DNA of 8,023 bases from Atopobiaceae bacterium. GTDB lineage: Bacteria; Actinomycetota; Coriobacteriia; Coriobacteriales; Atopobiaceae. The notes below the pieces were generated by a model. The model searched no databases. It had not been told where the DNA came from and was given only the letters and a program-made list of their open reading frames with translations. Below are positions 5,475 through 8,023 of this stretch, in pieces; the first letter of the stretch is position 1; each line of letters starts with the position of its first letter. The stretch lies in assembly GCA_017510875.1 (NCBI GenBank), contig JAFWLX010000232.1, positions 1 to 8,023 of the forward strand. Direction: 5' to 3'. Made by a program: the position numbers and the translations under genes.

Positions 5475-5996
5475 ATGCCACGTGATCGTAAGCGTCAGAA
5501 TGAATCCGATCTTCAGGAGCGCGTCGTATACATCCACCGCGTTTCTAAGGTCGTTAAGGGTGGCCGTCGCATGAGCCTCGTCGCCCTCGTTGCCGTCGGC
5601 GACGGCAAGGGCAATGTTGGCCTCGGTATGGGTAAGTCCACCGAAGTGCCTCTGGCCATCCAGAAGGGCGTCGACGACGCCAAGAAGAACATGTTCCACG
5701 TCCCCGTGACCGAGAGCGGCTCGATTCCTCATGCAGTCGAGGGCCACTACGGTGCCGGTCGTGTGCTCATCAAGCCCGCTGTCGAGGGTACCGGCGTCAT
5801 CGCTGGCGGCCCCGTGCGTCCGCTGTTCGAGCTTGCCGGCATCACCAACGTGCTCTCCAAGTCGCTGGGTACCAACAACGCCCTCAACATCATCAAGGCG
5901 GCCGCCGAGGGCCTCAAGGAGCTTTCGAGCCCCGAGGACGCAGCCGAGCGCCGCGGCCTGACCGTCGCCGAGATGTTCTGCGGGAAGGAGGCATAA
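5475..5996 (+). CDS. rpsE: 30S ribosomal protein S5
   Basis: This encodes 173 aa, the typical length. S5 lies at the mRNA entry region of the small subunit and affects decoding fidelity. The KVVKGGRR loop (25-32), where spectinomycin-resistance changes occur in other bacteria, is intact. VGDGKGNVGLGMGKSTEVP (41-59) is the double-stranded-RNA-binding-like part, and EGTGVIAGG (104-112) and AGITNVLSKSLG (121-132) are conserved in the C-terminal domain. The AGGAGG at 5461-5466 overlaps the rplR stop. The next gene begins only three bases after this stop. Confidence 0.98.
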   Translation: MPRDRKRQNESDLQERVVYIHRVSKVVKGGRRMSLVALVAVGDGKGNVGLGMGKSTEVPLAIQKGVDDAKKNMFHVPVTESGSIPHAVEGHYGAGRVLIKPAVEGTGVIAGGPVRPLFELAGITNVLSKSLGTNNALNIIKAAAEGLKELSSPEDAAERRGLTVAEMFCGKEA

Positions 5997-5999
5997 GCG

Positions 6000-6188
6000 A
6001 TGGCCGACAAGACCCTCAAGATCACCCTCGTGCGCAGCGCCTGCACCAACACCAAGAAGGACCAGACTGCTACCGCACGTGCGCTCGGACTGCGCAAGAT
6101 TGGCGACACCGTCGAGCAGCCCGACAACCCGAGCATCCGCGGCATGATCTTTAAGATCAAGCATCTTGTCGCGGTGGAAGAGATTTAG
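6000..6188 (+). CDS. rpmD: 50S ribosomal protein L30
   Basis: This encodes 62 aa, typical for bacterial L30, a small 23S-binding protein of the large subunit. The LKITLVRSA start, ALGLRKIGDTVEQPDNPSIR (28-47) and the GMIFKIKHLV end are the family pattern. AAGGAGG (5985-5991) lies inside the end of rpsE, so translation is likely coupled. Its stop TAG overlaps the TAGGAG ribosome binding site of rplO. Confidence 0.97.
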   Translation: MADKTLKITLVRSACTNTKKDQTATARALGLRKIGDTVEQPDNPSIRGMIFKIKHLVAVEEI

Positions 6189-6197
6189 GAGTCACCC

Positions 6198-6638
6198 ATG
6201 CAGCTTCATGATCTTCGTCCCGCTGAGGGCTCAACCAAGGCCCGCAAGCGCATTGGCCGTGGCAGCGCGTCCGGCCATGGCACCACTGCCGGTCGCGGCA
6301 ACAAGGGCCAGCTTTCCCGCTCCGGCGGCGGCAAGGGCAAGGGCTTCGAGGGCGGCCAGCAGCCGCTCGCCATGCGCCTGCCTAAGCTCCCTGGCTTCAA
6401 GAACCGCAACCGTGTTGAGTACGCGCCCGTCAACGTCGCTCGCCTTGAGGCTCTCTTTGAGGACGGCGACACCGTTGATGCCGAGGCTCTGGTTGCCAAG
6501 GGCGTCATCAAGCACGACTACATTCCCGTTAAGGTCCTGGGCGACGGCGAGCTCACCCGTAAGCTCACCGTGTGCGTGGACAAGGTTTCCGCCTCTGCAA
6601 AGGCTAAGATTGAGGCGGCCGGAGGAAAGGTCGAGTAA
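6198..6638 (+). CDS. rplO: 50S ribosomal protein L15
   Basis: This encodes 146 aa, the normal size. L15 binds 23S rRNA and is important in late large-subunit assembly. The N-terminal half is the extended Gly/Arg/Lys-rich arm with the signature GRGSASGHGTTAGRGNKGQ (20-38) and MRLPKLPGFKN (59-69). The C-terminal half is the globular domain. The ATG follows TAGGAG, which begins within the rpmD stop. secY starts two bases after its stop, so the two are translationally coupled. Confidence 0.98.
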   Translation: MQLHDLRPAEGSTKARKRIGRGSASGHGTTAGRGNKGQLSRSGGGKGKGFEGGQQPLAMRLPKLPGFKNRNRVEYAPVNVARLEALFEDGDTVDAEALVAKGVIKHDYIPVKVLGDGELTRKLTVCVDKVSASAKAKIEAAGGKVE

Positions 6639-6640
6639 GC

Positions 6641-7921
6641 GTGCTTAAGGGATTCGCAAACGCATTTCGCATTCCCGAGCTGAGGAACAAGATTCTCTTT
6701 ACCATTGGAATCTTGCTTCTGTACCGCTTTGGTGCGTATCTGCCTGCGCCGGGCATTCCGTTCTCGGACATGCTCGACGCGTACAAGAACGCCGCATCCA
6801 CAAGCGGTGCGCTCGCGGTGCTCAACCTGTTCTCAGGTGGCGCCCTGTCGCGTGTGTCTGTGTTCAGCCTTGGCATCATGCCCTACATCACCTCGCAGAT
6901 CATCCTACAGATGATGCAGACCGTCATCCCCTCCCTTGGCGAGCTTGCCAAGGAGGGCGAGAGCGGCCAGCGTAAAATCACGCAGTACACGCGTTATCTT
7001 ACGGTTGCGCTTGCGACCATCAACGCAATCGGCTACCTGTTCCTGTTCAAGAGCTACGGCATCGACTTCTCAAACATGGGCTTCCCCGAGATGCTTGAGA
7101 ACATCATCATCGTGTTTGTGCTGGTGGTTGGTGCCATTCTTATCATGTGGCTGGGCGAGATTATTACCCAGCGTGGTATTGGCAACGGCATGTCGCTCAT
7201 CATCTTCTGCAACATCATGAGTGGCCTGCCCACCGCCCTTATCTCGTCGGTGACCACATCGTCCAATGGCATGATTCTTACCATCATCACGCTTGCGGTG
7301 ATCATTGCCATCATCCCGCTCATCGTGTATATCGAGCGTGGCCAGCGCCGCATTCCGGTGCAGTACGCCAAGCGCGTGGTGGGTCGCAGGATGATGGGTG
7401 GTCAGTCCACGTACCTGCCCATCAAGGTCAACACGGCCGGCGTTGTGCCCATCATCTTTGCCAGCGCCATCCTGTACCTCCCGGCGCAGCTTGCGGTGTT
7501 CTTCCCGCGCGTGCAGTGGATTAACGACTTTGCCAACGCCATCTCTACTGGCTGGCTTAACTGGATCCTCTCGGTGATCTTCATCGTGTTCTTCGCGTAC
7601 TTCTACACGTCCATGGTGTTCAATCCCGAGGAGACGGCTGATCAGCTTAAGAAGGCTGGCGGCTTTATCCCTGGCGTGCGTCCTGGCCGTGCCACGGCAG
7701 ACTACATCCAGAGCGTGCTGAACCACATCACGCTTCCGGGCGCTCTGTTCATGGCTGTCCTGGCAGTGGTCCCCTCCATCATCTTCGCCTTTACGAATAA
7801 CCAGCTTATTCAGGCGTTTGGTGGCACCTCGGTGCTCATCATGGTAGGCGTTGCCATGGACACCATCGCATCGCTCGAGAGTCAGCTCAAGATGCACAAC
7901 TACGAGGGCTTCTTCAAGTAA
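6641..7921 (+). CDS. secY: Protein translocase subunit SecY
   Basis: This encodes 426 aa, the usual size. SecY is the membrane channel of the Sec translocon, working with SecE/SecG, SecA and the ribosome. The GTG start is two bases after rplO; the site GGAGGAAAGG (6621-6630) lies inside rplO. Ten membrane helices can be placed at about 18-37, 75-95, 115-137, 152-172, 181-203, 211-231, 262-288, 305-327, 364-384 and 393-410. The plug region is about 61-74 (LNLFSGGALSRVSV). The cytosolic loops carry YIERGQRRIPVQYAKR (230-245) and NPEETADQLKKAGGFIPGVR (328-347), including Arg347, equivalent to the SecA/ribosome docking arginine. It is the last gene of the unit, followed by a terminator. Confidence 0.98.
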   Translation: MLKGFANAFRIPELRNKILFTIGILLLYRFGAYLPAPGIPFSDMLDAYKNAASTSGALAVLNLFSGGALSRVSVFSLGIMPYITSQIILQMMQTVIPSLGELAKEGESGQRKITQYTRYLTVALATINAIGYLFLFKSYGIDFSNMGFPEMLENIIIVFVLVVGAILIMWLGEIITQRGIGNGMSLIIFCNIMSGLPTALISSVTTSSNGMILTIITLAVIIAIIPLIVYIERGQRRIPVQYAKRVVGRRMMGGQSTYLPIKVNTAGVVPIIFASAILYLPAQLAVFFPRVQWINDFANAISTGWLNWILSVIFIVFFAYFYTSMVFNPEETADQLKKAGGFIPGVRPGRATADYIQSVLNHITLPGALFMAVLAVVPSIIFAFTNNQLIQAFGGTSVLIMVGVAMDTIASLESQLKMHNYEGFFK

Positions 7922-7947
7922 GGGCAGTCGTACAGAGCAACCTAAGG

Positions 7948-7974
7948 CGGGCGTCCTATGGGGCGCCCGTTTTT
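7948..7974 (+). terminator. Rho-independent terminator after secY
   Basis: CGGGCGTCC (7948-7956) pairs with GGGCGCCCG (7961-7969) over nine positions, one a G-U pair. The loop is TATG and five T follow (7970-7974). AA before the stem can extend the pairing into the T tract. It lies 27 bases past the secY stop and should end the operon transcript. Confidence 0.9.
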
Positions 7975-7982
7975 GCGAACAC

Positions 7983-8023
7983 GTGACACGTTGGGGACAG
8001 GCACCATGTGACAAATTGTCACA
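7983..8023. repeat. Intergenic repeat copy C with terminal inverted repeat (cut by window edge)
   Basis: CACGTTGG (7987-7994) and TTGGGGAC (7991-7998) match the left end of the window (1-8 and 19-26). GGGGACAGGCACC (7993-8005) is a motif I recognise from intergenic REP-like elements in many bacteria. TGTGACA (8007-8013) and TGTCACA (8017-8023) form a perfect inverted repeat around AAT and reach the last base. The element probably continues beyond the window as the second half of a larger palindrome. No gene lies in 7922-8023. Confidence 0.55.

Noticed and set aside
4899..6164. Antisense open frame of 421 codons over rplF to rpmD
   Set aside because: It is entirely opposite five well-identified ribosomal genes and resembles nothing known; it is a composition artefact, as is the antisense frame at 7070-8014.
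8007..8023. CRP-like site TGTGA...TCACA
   Set aside because: The half-sites are seven bases apart rather than six, and the sequence continues a repeat element rather than standing before a promoter.

Overview
The window reads as moderately high-GC bacterial chromosome. The best guess is Actinomycetota, class Coriobacteriia (Olsenella/Atopobium/Collinsella-like). This rests on the zinc-ribbon form of S14 (rpsZ) in the spc locus, the flavour of the accessory proteins, and intergenic repeats with a TTGGGGAC core. The class-level placement is inference; no 16S or other decisive marker is present.

Region 1 (1-2921) is accessory. It holds a 434-aa protein of unknown function with an N-terminal Cys4 zinc ribbon (DUF4428-like). 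Next is a 112-aa protein whose first ~45 residues look like the start of a much longer DUF2974 (Mbeg1-like) protein, and then a complete D-2-hydroxyacid dehydrogenase. Related short repeats in the same orientation lie before the first gene (11-40) and before the dehydrogenase (1905-1926).

Region 2 (2922-3131) is a regulatory gap. It holds a small inverted repeat, the best sigma-70-type promoter in the window (TTGGCA-18-TATAGT), and a roughly 120-nt leader with two consecutive hairpins before the rplE ribosome binding site.

Region 3 (3132-7921) is the distal part of the spc ribosomal-protein operon in canonical order: rplE, rpsZ, rpsH, rplF, rplR, rpsE, rpmD, rplO, secY. The products are ribosomal proteins of both subunits plus the SecY translocon channel. 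The first five spacers range from 12 to 87 nt, and the last three are only 2-9 nt. Each of the three spacers longer than 40 nt carries a hairpin without a T tract.

Region 4 (7922-8023) holds a clear intrinsic terminator, so transcription probably ends after secY rather than running into adk/map/infA. A repeat follows, ending in a perfect inverted repeat at the window edge.

No self-evident new system (defence, CRISPR, biosynthetic or mobile) is visible. The most unusual points are: the spc operon beginning at rplE behind unrelated genes with its own promoter and structured leader; the apparent DUF2974 fragment; a ~16-residue insertion in L6; and the repeats at the operon's borders.
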